DNA from: Planctomycetaceae bacterium
Lineage (GTDB): Bacteria > Planctomycetota > Planctomycetia > Pirellulales > Pirellulaceae
Direction: 5' to 3'
DNA length: 40,290 bases
NCBI GenBank assembly: GCA_002724245.1
Contig: PBOG01000158.1
Coordinates: forward strand, 1 to 40,290
The notes under the pieces were generated by a model. The model was not told where the DNA came from, made no database searches, and was given only the letters and a program-made list of their open reading frames with translations. Both the position numbers and the translations under genes were made by a program. Shown in pieces: positions 1 to 7,303 of this stretch (its first letter is position 1; every line of letters starts with the position of its first letter).

Positions 1-133
1 CAAAGAAACCCGGCCGCCGCGCACAGCCGACCAAGAGCACAAAGAAACCCGGCCGCCACGCACAGCCAGCCAAAAGCACAAAGAAACCAGGTCGCCGCGC
101 ACAGCCAGCCAAAAGCACAAAGAAACCAGGCCG
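1..133 (+). repeat. In-frame 39-bp tandem repeat
   Basis: The motif caaagaaacc begins at 1, 40, 79 and 118, giving three full 39-bp units and a partial fourth. Each unit encodes 13 residues (KKPGRRAQPAKST-like) of the basic linker of the protease. The array continues beyond the left edge, so the copy number is unknown. Confidence 0.9.
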
Positions 134-1328
134 TCGGCCTCAAACCCACAAGCACGCGCAATCACAAGTTTCCGCGAGCCAACACCAAAGTACACCGCAC
201 GAACCAATCCTGCCCCCTTCAATTGCCTACAAGGTCACGGCAAGTCATGAGGAAGTCACACTTGACTTCGCGCATACAGGATTCCAATGGCCACAGCCAG
301 AGGGGCCTGGAACAGCAGTCACGATTACTTACAGCTTCAGTAATCTTCTCAACGGTGAACTGAGCGGACTCTCAGCGGAAAACGCAAAACGTGCAGTTGA
401 AGAAGCGCTCACATTATGGTCTGAAGTCGCGCCCATCCATTTTGTTGAAATGGTCGATGACGGACCATTGCCAACGGGAGAAGAACTCACTTACCGAGCA
501 TTGGACCGGCCACAAATTCGCTTTGGCCACCATCCAATCGACGGTGACACTGGGAACGCCCTGGCACACGCCTATCTTCCCTTCTCCACTAGTGAAGGCC
601 TCGCCGGTGATATTCACTTCGACCGAAATGACTCCTGGAATTGGGATGGTGGAGGATTGTTTTTGGAAACGGCACTGCATGAAATAGGCCATGCATTGGG
701 CCTCGACCATAACATCGAAAACGATGCGATTATGAATCCTGTCATCCAGAATCGTTTTGACGGATTAGGAACAGGATACCTTCTCGAAGACGACATCGCC
801 GGAATCCGCAACCTGTACGGAGACGGAAGTGGATCTGTTGCCACGCTCCCCCCCCCTTCCGACACACCTCCAGGCGAAGAGCCTGATAGAGAAAGCAGCA
901 CTCAACCCCCTCCCTCCGAACAGGATACCTTCGGAGTTCTGGCAACTGTGGATTCCAAGAGTCAAACGCTATCTATCTCAGGCGATCACGAGTCCAATTC
1001 AATCATGGTAATTTCAGTACCTTGGTTCGTAGCAGTGATCGGCACCGCGGATACGCCTGTAAATAACCAACCTGGAGCAGTCTTCTTCTTCTCACCGCGT
1101 GGCTCCATTACTTGTGATCTTGGATCGGGAGATGACACGCTAACCTGCTTTCGGCTCAAATCCAGGCTGTTGGAATGTGAACTCGGTGCTGGCGATGACA
1201 CAATGAACCTGTTGTTTTGCTCAGTTCGAAAAGTGCTGGCAAATGGCGCAACGGGTACTGACGCACTGCGACGTTTCGCGAGCCCAATTAAAGACTATAG
1301 TCACGTCGGTTTTGAACAGGTCAAATAG
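1..1328 (+). CDS. Matrixin-type zinc metalloprotease, 5' end outside window
   Basis: The reading frame is open from base 3 to the TAG at 1326-1328, so the start lies upstream of the window. The first ~45 codons are a basic Lys/Pro/Arg-rich linker made of 13-residue repeats. A catalytic domain of the metzincin/matrixin (M10) kind follows. The zinc motif HExxHxxGxxH is encoded at 678-710 (HEIGHALGLDH), and a Met-turn (IMNP) follows at about 729-737. A Pro/Ser-rich linker with a run of C bases near 848-857 leads to a C-terminal part (about 940-1325) with two GxGDDT motifs resembling RTX-type calcium-binding turns. Such proteins are secreted or surface-bound proteases; the signal peptide would be upstream and is not visible. 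The protease family is clear; the substrate is unknown. Confidence 0.85.
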   Translation, partial: KKPGRRAQPTKSTKKPGRHAQPAKSTKKPGRRAQPAKSTKKPGRRPQTHKHAQSQVSASQHQSTPHEPILPPSIAYKVTASHEEVTLDFAHTGFQWPQPEGPGTAVTITYSFSNLLNGELSGLSAENAKRAVEEALTLWSEVAPIHFVEMVDDGPLPTGEELTYRALDRPQIRFGHHPIDGDTGNALAHAYLPFSTSEGLAGDIHFDRNDSWNWDGGGLFLETALHEIGHALGLDHNIENDAIMNPVIQNRFDGLGTGYLLEDDIAGIRNLYGDGSGSVATLPPPSDTPPGEEPDRESSTQPPPSEQDTFGVLATVDSKSQTLSISGDHESNSIMVISVPWFVAVIGTADTPVNNQPGAVFFFSPRGSITCDLGSGDDTLTCFRLKSRLLECELGAGDDTMNLLFCSVRKVLANGATGTDALRRFASPIKDYSHVGFEQVK

Positions 1329-1527
1329 AAAAGTAGATCGATTGGCATTCTGCGTTATTCACACATGCATTTGACGCGGCAAACGCGACCAGAAGTGCAG
1401 CGTACCGTTTCCTCTCTGCCGCTATCGTTGGCGCTTTGGAGGCCATGATATTTACCGCCCAGCAGCAGTACTTGCCAGCGACTCTGAGACCAGCTTTGCC
1501 CGCTATCGACTGATAATTCCTCAGCCC
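1329..1527. other. Intergenic spacer
   Basis: About 200 bases separate the protease from the esterase on the same strand. I see no convincing promoter, terminator or RNA gene. A 71-codon frame runs on the opposite strand but has no recognisable family. Confidence 0.4.
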
Positions 1528-2412
1528 ATGCACCATTTACGCCAGTACCTTGCCATGTCTATCCTGGTCCTGGGCTGCGCACATCTCGACGCCAACGAAC
1601 CTGAACCTGCAAACCCTAACTTTCGCTTCGGTAATGCGACCAAACATCTGTATAAAAGTACTGGCAGTGCACGACTCCATCTGCATTGCTTTTTTCCGCC
1701 CAACCATCGAAGTTCTGACAAACGCGCCGCTATCGTATTCTTTTTTGGTGGTAGCTGGATCAACGGAACCCCACAACAATTTGTGCCCCATTGTCGACAC
1801 CTTGCATCGCGTGGAATGGTGGGAATCACCGCGGAATACCGTGTCAAATCAAGGCACGGCACGTCTCCTTTTGAATGCGTACAAGATGGCAAATCCGCAA
1901 TTCGGTGGTTGCGCCGTCAGGCAACGCACTTGGGGATTGACCAGGGGCGCATTGCGGCAGGCGGAGGATCTGCTGGAGGCCACGTCGCGGCGGTGGCAGG
2001 CAACGTTCGCGGACTTGAAGATCCAAACGAAGACACCTCTATCTCATCACAACCCGACGCGTTAGTGCTATTCAACCCCGTTTACGATAATGGTCCCGGC
2101 GGTTACGGACACCGCCAGATGCAAGACCGGTGGCGCGATATATCTCCATTGCACAACATTCGCCGTGGTGCACCGCCAACGGTCGTTTTTCTGGGTACAA
2201 AGGACCAACTTATCCCCGTAAGCACCGCCGAAAAGTACAAAACCTTAATGGTGAAAGCAGGGAGCCGTTGCGATCTGCATCTCTACGAAAACCAAACACA
2301 CGGGTTCTTCAATTGGGGACGGAAGAACGGTCGATATGCGGAAACATTAATGGCCATGGACGAGTTTCTGGTTTCGCTGGGGTGGTTAACCACTACAGAA
2401 CACTCGGAGTGA
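1528..2412 (+). CDS. Secreted alpha/beta hydrolase (acetyl-esterase/BD-FAE-like)
   Basis: A 294-residue protein with a short N-terminal export signal (hydrophobic stretch at residues 8-16, then CAHLDANE). The VLGC sequence at 14-17 makes a lipoprotein possible, but the lipobox is weak. The fold is the alpha/beta hydrolase of small-ester esterases: an oxyanion FFGGSW at 72-77 in place of HGG, nucleophile Ser148 in GGGSAGGH, a likely acid in GTKDQ (D226) and a catalytic His in THGFF (H258). Members of this group deacylate plant polysaccharides or short acyl esters. The downstream gene encodes a second hydrolase of the same fold, starting 4 bases after this stop, so the two are probably one transcript. 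The substrate cannot be read from sequence. Confidence 0.85.
   Translation: MHHLRQYLAMSILVLGCAHLDANEPEPANPNFRFGNATKHLYKSTGSARLHLHCFFPPNHRSSDKRAAIVFFFGGSWINGTPQQFVPHCRHLASRGMVGITAEYRVKSRHGTSPFECVQDGKSAIRWLRRQATHLGIDQGRIAAGGGSAGGHVAAVAGNVRGLEDPNEDTSISSQPDALVLFNPVYDNGPGGYGHRQMQDRWRDISPLHNIRRGAPPTVVFLGTKDQLIPVSTAEKYKTLMVKAGSRCDLHLYENQTHGFFNWGRKNGRYAETLMAMDEFLVSLGWLTTTEHSE
2406..2409 (+). promoter_or_regulatory. Shine-Dalgarno GGAG for the EF-hand esterase
   Basis: GGAG lies 7 bases before the ATG at 2417, inside the last codons of the upstream esterase. This supports the chosen start and suggests translational coupling. It stands out because most genes here have no visible ribosome-binding site. 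Confidence 0.55.
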
Positions 2413-2416
2413 TCTC

Positions 2417-3583
2417 ATGAAACACCTCATCTGGAAACTGGCTGTCGCCCTGGCGATGTGCCTCTTGATGCCTTGGGAAACTGTGACTGGCCAACCACAA
2501 GGCAATGCGCGCAAGCGAGCCAAAGCCCTCTTCACTCGTTGGGATAAGAACCGCGACGGCAAATTGGTGCCAGCTGAGTTACCTGAAGCCGCGCGTCACA
2601 ACTTCCGCCAAGCTGACAAGAACCAGAACGGTGCGATATCACTCCGCGAGCACACCGAGTACCTGACCCGTAACCCCGCAAGGAGTCAGCGGAGAGACAA
2701 GTTTCAGCAGAAAATTGTGATTCAGCGAAACATTCCCTACGCGGATACACAAAACCCTCGTCAAATGCTTGATCTGATCTTGCCACGTCAGCGCAACGCA
2801 AACCAGCAACCCCTGCCGGTCATTGTCTGGATTCATGGGGGGGCCTGGCTGGGGGGTTCCAAGGATAATGGTGCACAGAGGATCGGCTCCTTTGTCTCAA
2901 CAGGGCAGTTCGCTGGCGTTGCGGTCGGCTATCGTCTAAGTCATGAAGCGAAATGGCCTGCACAAATTCTCGATTGCAAGGCAGCCATACGGTGGATTCG
3001 TGGCAACGCAAAAAAATACCACCTCGATGCAACGAACATCGCAGTTTATGGCACTTCAGCAGGCGGCCATCTCAGTGCAATGCTGGGAGTCTCGGCAGAC
3101 AATCCACAGCTGGAAGGGAGGCTCGGAAAATACACGCATCACACCAGCCGAGTTTCCTGTGTCATTGATTTTTTCGGACCAACAGCTTTATTGATGATGG
3201 ACGACCACCCGGGATCAATTACACACAACGCGCCGGATTCTCCCGAAAGCCGATTGATTGGCAAACCGATCCAGCAAGCTCTTGAACTAAGCCGCCAGGC
3301 CTCGCCCGTCGCACACGTCAGTCAGGGTGATGCACCGCATCTGATTGTTCACGGAACACTTGATCAGCTGGTACCCTTTCATCAATCAACCTTGTTTCAT
3401 ACGGCCCTGAAGCAAGCAGGAGTCCCGTCAACGTTGATCACCGTCCGTGGAGGTCAACACGGTGTAAGCGGACGATTTCTGAATAAACGGATCAAGCAAT
3501 TCTTGCAGCGGCATCTTTACGGTGATGCAATTATTCTTCAAGACGAAGTGCTGGATTCCAAACATCTCCAACACAACCGTTAG
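2417..3583 (+). CDS. EF-hand plus alpha/beta-hydrolase esterase, secreted
   Basis: A 388-residue protein with a signal peptide (about residues 1-25, ending near TVTGQ). Two EF-hand calcium loops follow, at 43-54 (DKNRDGKLVPAE) and 67-78 (DKNQNGAISLRE). The rest is an esterase/lipase domain of the BD-FAE type: oxyanion HGGAW at 140-144, nucleophile Ser214 in GTSAGGH, an acid in HGTLDQLVP and a His in GQHGV. EF-hand/esterase fusions are frequent in planctomycetes and are thought to act on sulfated or acylated polysaccharides outside the cytoplasm. The gene shares its transcript with the preceding esterase. Calcium binding is well supported by the loop residues; the substrate is unknown. Confidence 0.88.
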   Translation: MKHLIWKLAVALAMCLLMPWETVTGQPQGNARKRAKALFTRWDKNRDGKLVPAELPEAARHNFRQADKNQNGAISLREHTEYLTRNPARSQRRDKFQQKIVIQRNIPYADTQNPRQMLDLILPRQRNANQQPLPVIVWIHGGAWLGGSKDNGAQRIGSFVSTGQFAGVAVGYRLSHEAKWPAQILDCKAAIRWIRGNAKKYHLDATNIAVYGTSAGGHLSAMLGVSADNPQLEGRLGKYTHHTSRVSCVIDFFGPTALLMMDDHPGSITHNAPDSPESRLIGKPIQQALELSRQASPVAHVSQGDAPHLIVHGTLDQLVPFHQSTLFHTALKQAGVPSTLITVRGGQHGVSGRFLNKRIKQFLQRHLYGDAIILQDEVLDSKHLQHNR

Positions 3584-3751
3584 CGGCCTCGTTGCCACCA
3601 GCTGTCAGACTAATAGTGACCCACCACTTCTGTATTGACGAGAAGTAAAACCTGGGATGCGCAGATTGCGCCCAATCCGAGGGGAGGGAAACGGTAAAAC
3701 GTTCAGTGTGCAACTGCCGAGGCAGCCCGATCCTGAAACGCCGCTGACAAT
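3584..3751. other. Convergent intergenic spacer
   Basis: This 168-base stretch lies between the stops of the EF-hand esterase (+) and the Gfo/Idh/MocA gene (-). A terminator would be expected here, but I found no strong stem followed by a T-tract on either strand. Confidence 0.4.
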
Positions 3752-4888
3752 TCACCCGAAACGCTTCCTGAACAACGCAAAGGTTGGATCGCCCGGCATA
3801 TTGGGAAGTTCAACTGGGGCATTCCAGTCAGCAGGAACGTCCTCCAACCGGACTGGACGCCCGTCCTCGACTAGAACGCTTCTCCATCCGGCCATAAATG
3901 CCTGGTTCTTGCGAAGAATTTGATCATAAGTTTGCGGCATGTTCCCGGTACGGATCATACGTTCGAATGCCCAAATTGCAGGAGCCCAAAACTCTGTTTT
4001 GTCATAGGGATCTCCCGTTCCTGTCGTCAATGTAAAATCACGACCGTGATTCTCTTTCTCAGTATGAATGTGTAGAGCGCCGATACCAAAACCGCCGGAA
4101 TGAAGGGTACCGTAAAAGGGACGGCCCTGCTTATCGTGATGTTCGTAGGTCAGCAGACTCGGCGCCGCGTGCCAGTGACGAGCTCGGAATGCAACCGATT
4201 GAATCGGATTTCCCGCGTCAGCCACAGCGCGACAAACCATGTAGAGCCCATGAATTCCGTGTGTCGGATAGTCCTCAGCACCAACAGCAGCGTGGTATCC
4301 AACAACATCCGAAGACTCTACAAATTGACGCGCCTGTGAAACCACGTCATTGTGTCCGAGTGCCGAAGGAACCAGAAGGCTCGCTTTGTGGCGTTGTGCC
4401 AACTCGATCAAACGACGTGCCTTACCGACAGAGTTGGCAAATGGGCGATTCACCAGATTCGGTAGTCCCGCCTCCAGATATGGCTCATGCAACAGATGAT
4501 TGTGGGAATGGTTGTAGTAGCCGCCTGAAATCACTGCATCTACCTTTCCGAGCATACCATCAAATTCGGGAACTGCGGTACAGCCGTACCCGTTGGCAAA
4601 ACTACGTGCCCTGTCCGGATCGATATCCCAGCAATGCGTAATACGCATTCCCGTATATGGAATCTCACCAGTGTCGGGTCGCGCATTGATCAAAGCACCC
4701 CACTTCGCCGCCAGATGTGAATAAGCGCCCACATTCAGGGCACCGATCCGAATCGTGCCTGTCACTTCAGGAGTCGCCTCGGTCGACTCTTGTCCAATTG
4801 CTGCGGCACCGCCCCAAAAGGCTCCCGCCGTGGGTGCCTGACGAAGAAAACGCCGTCGAGAAACCTGACTTGTCACGGCCATAACCAT
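3752..4888 (-). CDS. Gfo/Idh/MocA-family oxidoreductase with Tat signal
   Basis: A 378-residue protein that begins with a twin-arginine signal (SRRRFLRQ at residues 10-17, followed by an Ala/Gly-rich hydrophobic stretch), so it is probably exported folded. The body starts with a Rossmann-like strand (IRIGALNVGAYSH, 46-56) and has the N-terminal pattern of the Gfo/Idh/MocA family. The usual EKP motif is replaced by NRPF (147-150), which removes the catalytic-type lysine seen in many members. An alternative start is the Met at codon 3. Family members use NAD(P) to oxidise or reduce sugars and cyclitols; many exported planctomycete paralogues are uncharacterised. The family is well supported, dehydrogenase activity less so. 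The upstream gene on this strand is a sugar-type ABC ATPase, which would fit carbohydrate metabolism. Confidence 0.8.
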   Translation of the reverse strand: MVMAVTSQVSRRRFLRQAPTAGAFWGGAAAIGQESTEATPEVTGTIRIGALNVGAYSHLAAKWGALINARPDTGEIPYTGMRITHCWDIDPDRARSFANGYGCTAVPEFDGMLGKVDAVISGGYYNHSHNHLLHEPYLEAGLPNLVNRPFANSVGKARRLIELAQRHKASLLVPSALGHNDVVSQARQFVESSDVVGYHAAVGAEDYPTHGIHGLYMVCRAVADAGNPIQSVAFRARHWHAAPSLLTYEHHDKQGRPFYGTLHSGGFGIGALHIHTEKENHGRDFTLTTGTGDPYDKTEFWAPAIWAFERMIRTGNMPQTYDQILRKNQAFMAGWRSVLVEDGRPVRLEDVPADWNAPVELPNMPGDPTFALFRKRFG

Positions 4889-5057
4889 CTCTCCTCTAGT
4901 TCATTGGAACCGCACGATTCGACGACAACACCATTCACTTCAGTCGCGAAACGGTGAACCTTTCGCTGCAACCGCGCACGGAACCGGTGTTTTGCAGTCG
5001 CCACAACGATATACCACGACACGTAAGATCGCTGCCCCCCCGCAACAAGCTCCCGAC

Positions 5058-6155
5058 TCACAATCTCCGTCCGGTAATCGCATCAAACCAGTGACCTCGT
5101 CGCGCGGAGAAACACACCTCGATCATCTCACCTGTCCGACAGACATGCCGGGCATCCAGTCTCGCCATGATTACATTTCCTCCGCAGTCCAGCTCAACAA
5201 GAATGTCCGATCCCAACAGCTGGACTACCAACACCTCACACGACACGCTTATCTGAGCCGCCAGGGGTTCTACCTCCGCACTCAAGTGCAAGTCTTCAGG
5301 ACGAATACCTAAATGAATCGGTTGATCAACACGTGTTCGACAGGCCTGCTGGCAGTCGTCCGGAATTGGAAAACGCAAAGAACCCGATACAAATTCCAGC
5401 CCTGAGACCACTCGGGTAATTTGCCCTGGAATAATGTTCATCGGGGGACTTCCAATAAACTCACCTACAAACTGATTCGCAGGCGTTTCATAAACAACAC
5501 GTGGTGTGTCAACCTGCTGGATCTTTCCCTCCCGCATCACGACCAAACGGTCTCCCATCGTCATCGCTTCTACCTGATCGTGCGTTACATAGATCATCGT
5601 CGCGCTCAAATGACGATGCAGCTTGACCAGCTCAGACCTCATCGCGACTCGCAACCGGGCATCAAGGTTGCTCAATGGCTCATCGAGCAGGAACACCTCT
5701 GGGTCCCGGACAATAGCCCGCCCCAGCGCAACGCGTTGGCGTTGACCACCCGATAGCTGAACCGGACGGCGCGTGAGAAGATCCTCAATCCCCAAGGTCT
5801 GCGCGGTATTACGTACACGCTGGTCAATTTCCTCTCGGGACACCTTGCGCATCTGCAAACCAAAAGCCATGTTGCGAAACACATTCATATGCGGGTAGAG
5901 CGCGTAGTTCTGAAATACCATCGCGATATTTCGATCCTTCGCCGCCACACGATTGACCAACCGGTTTCCAATGGTAATCTCACCCGACGTCACATCCGCC
6001 AATCCTGCGATCATGCGCAACATCGTTGACTTCCCGCATCCCGACGGACCGACAAGAACTAACAGTTCCTGGTCCTGCACCTCCAAATCAACAGAGTCGA
6101 CAGCGACGACGTCTGCAAAGTGTTTCGTCAATGATTTCAGCAACACTCGTGACAT
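5058..6155 (-). CDS. ABC transporter ATPase, UgpC/MalK/MsmX-like
   Basis: About 365 residues counted from MSRVLLKSL. Longer starts exist at 6167 and 6191 and no ribosome-binding site decides between them. The nucleotide-binding domain is complete: Walker A GPSGCGKST (36-44), Q-loop Gln82 in FQNY, signature LSGGQRQR (134-141), Walker B VFLLDE (154-159) and switch His192 in THDQ. The C-terminal third resembles the TOBE/MalK regulatory domain (GIRPEDL). This is the ATPase type that energises sugar and glycerol-3-phosphate importers. No permease or binding protein lies beside it, so it may serve importers encoded elsewhere, as multi-purpose ATPases such as MsmX do. The stop is about 170 bases from the Gfo/Idh/MocA start. 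Confidence 0.9.
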   Translation of the reverse strand: MSRVLLKSLTKHFADVVAVDSVDLEVQDQELLVLVGPSGCGKSTMLRMIAGLADVTSGEITIGNRLVNRVAAKDRNIAMVFQNYALYPHMNVFRNMAFGLQMRKVSREEIDQRVRNTAQTLGIEDLLTRRPVQLSGGQRQRVALGRAIVRDPEVFLLDEPLSNLDARLRVAMRSELVKLHRHLSATMIYVTHDQVEAMTMGDRLVVMREGKIQQVDTPRVVYETPANQFVGEFIGSPPMNIIPGQITRVVSGLEFVSGSLRFPIPDDCQQACRTRVDQPIHLGIRPEDLHLSAEVEPLAAQISVSCEVLVVQLLGSDILVELDCGGNVIMARLDARHVCRTGEMIEVCFSARRGHWFDAITGRRL

Positions 6156-6471
6156 GATTGTTACCATAGCTGCTTGCGAATCCGACAACAACTCGCTGCG
6201 CCATCAAGGAACTGGCTCGTTACATATGCCCAGACGCAGTAAGTGTTGATTGCTTGCCGTTCTTTGGCAAAGCACTCCACAGGCTCGCTCCCTACTGGCA
6301 ATCACAACTGGAAATGAGCAGGTTTAGCAAGCCTGCCATTGTGCTTTGAGATGTGCGACTCACTCTGCCGTCGACATTTGGGCACCGACCGAAGAACGCG
6401 TGCCGGGATGCATTCACTGCACTCGAGTCGCCCCACAACAGCGAAACGCACGACACCACCAGGAAAGTGTA
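6156..6471. other. Intergenic spacer with one small hairpin
   Basis: About 316 bases between the phosphodiesterase-like stop and the ABC ATPase start, both on the minus strand. Apart from the stem at 6318-6336 I see no gene or RNA. Confidence 0.4.
6318..6336 (-). terminator. Possible terminator hairpin
   Basis: gcaggttt pairs with aagcctgc around a 3-base loop (8 pairs, one G-U). It lies about 135 bases downstream of the phosphodiesterase-like gene. There is no T-tract, so the call is weak. Confidence 0.3.
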
Positions 6472-7245
6472 TTACTCGAACACGTATTGACGACCTGTCT
6501 CTACCATTTCAATGGCATCGCCCAAAGCGGCTCGGAGTTCATCCCGCACTTCATCAAGCAAGTTGGGCTTTGTGTGGTTGATGATGATACGCGGCATGCT
6601 TCCTTTCCAATCGTGGGCAAACCGCTCGATATCACGAGGAATCATATGCTTGCTTTTCTCGGCGAGCCATTGCATCCGATTAGGAAAGGTGCATTCAAGA
6701 AACAAGCCCGTCAGATGTGGCAGACGTTCCAACGCCTGCACCCAGGACAAACTGTACTCGGTATCAGAAATAAATCCGACCACGGCCTTAGAATCAGCCA
6801 ACAGGAAACCATAAGCAGGAACTGTATGGCTCAATGTCAATGCCGTGATCTCGACCTGATGACAGGTGCGCGAAGAGCCCTCACGAATTGGCTCAAATCG
6901 GCAAAACCGAACCCCTTCCTCCCGCTCGATACGCAACAGGTCAGGCCAAATCAGGTCATTGAAAAAATGGGTCTGTAACGCATCGATGCATGCCTCATGT
7001 GCATAAATCGTCGGCAAAACCTCACTCGCCGGACTGCGTTGTTCCAGAAAAAAAGGAAGCGACGTCACGTGGTCCATGTGGCAGTGCGACAGAAATATAT
7101 CTGACACTCTATCCTGCTCCACCGCCGGCACCATTGTACCTAGCGAGCCCGCATCAATAGCAACGCATTGATTGACAATATATGTCGATAGCAATTGCCC
7201 TTCTTTTGTCACAGCATCGCCGGAACGAATCACATCGACATCCAT
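6472..7245 (-). CDS. Metallo-hydrolase, class II cyclic-nucleotide phosphodiesterase-like
   Basis: A 257-residue metallo-beta-lactamase-fold protein with a full set of metal ligands: H54xH56xD58H59 in SHCHMDHVTSLP, His140 (LSHTVPAYGF), Asp161 (SDTEYS) and His224 (NHTKP). The motif around HxHxDH and the overall length resemble class II cAMP phosphodiesterases (yeast PDE1, bacterial CpdP), which hydrolyse 3',5'-cyclic nucleotides. There is no signal peptide, so it is cytoplasmic. It starts 58 bases downstream of a class III nucleotide cyclase gene on the same strand, which supports a role in degrading that cyclase's product. Other MBL-fold hydrolases (for example RNase Z-like ones) remain possible. 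Confidence 0.75.
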   Translation of the reverse strand: MDVDVIRSGDAVTKEGQLLSTYIVNQCVAIDAGSLGTMVPAVEQDRVSDIFLSHCHMDHVTSLPFFLEQRSPASEVLPTIYAHEACIDALQTHFFNDLIWPDLLRIEREEGVRFCRFEPIREGSSRTCHQVEITALTLSHTVPAYGFLLADSKAVVGFISDTEYSLSWVQALERLPHLTGLFLECTFPNRMQWLAEKSKHMIPRDIERFAHDWKGSMPRIIINHTKPNLLDEVRDELRAALGDAIEMVETGRQYVFE

Positions 7246-7303
7246 AGATCAACTCTCACGGTGTGTGACCTGTCATAGTACGCGCAACTGTAAAGTACGC
7301 ACC

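Noticed and set aside
1-133. Tandem 39-bp units considered as a CRISPR array
   Set aside because: The units are contiguous with no unique spacers and are read in frame as part of the protease linker.
1321-1536. A 71-codon minus-strand frame in the gap before the first esterase
   Set aside because: No known family, opposite to the local gene direction, and it overlaps both neighbours. Kept as unlikely.
4873-5061. A 62-codon minus-strand frame that bridges the ABC ATPase and Gfo/Idh/MocA genes with short overlaps at both ends
   Set aside because: It starts with GTG, has no recognisable motif, signal or membrane segment, and overlaps the Tat-signal start of the next gene. The overlaps are probably chance.
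6346-6978. A 210-codon plus-strand frame
   Set aside because: It is antisense to the phosphodiesterase-like gene, whose metal-ligand motifs are complete on the minus strand.
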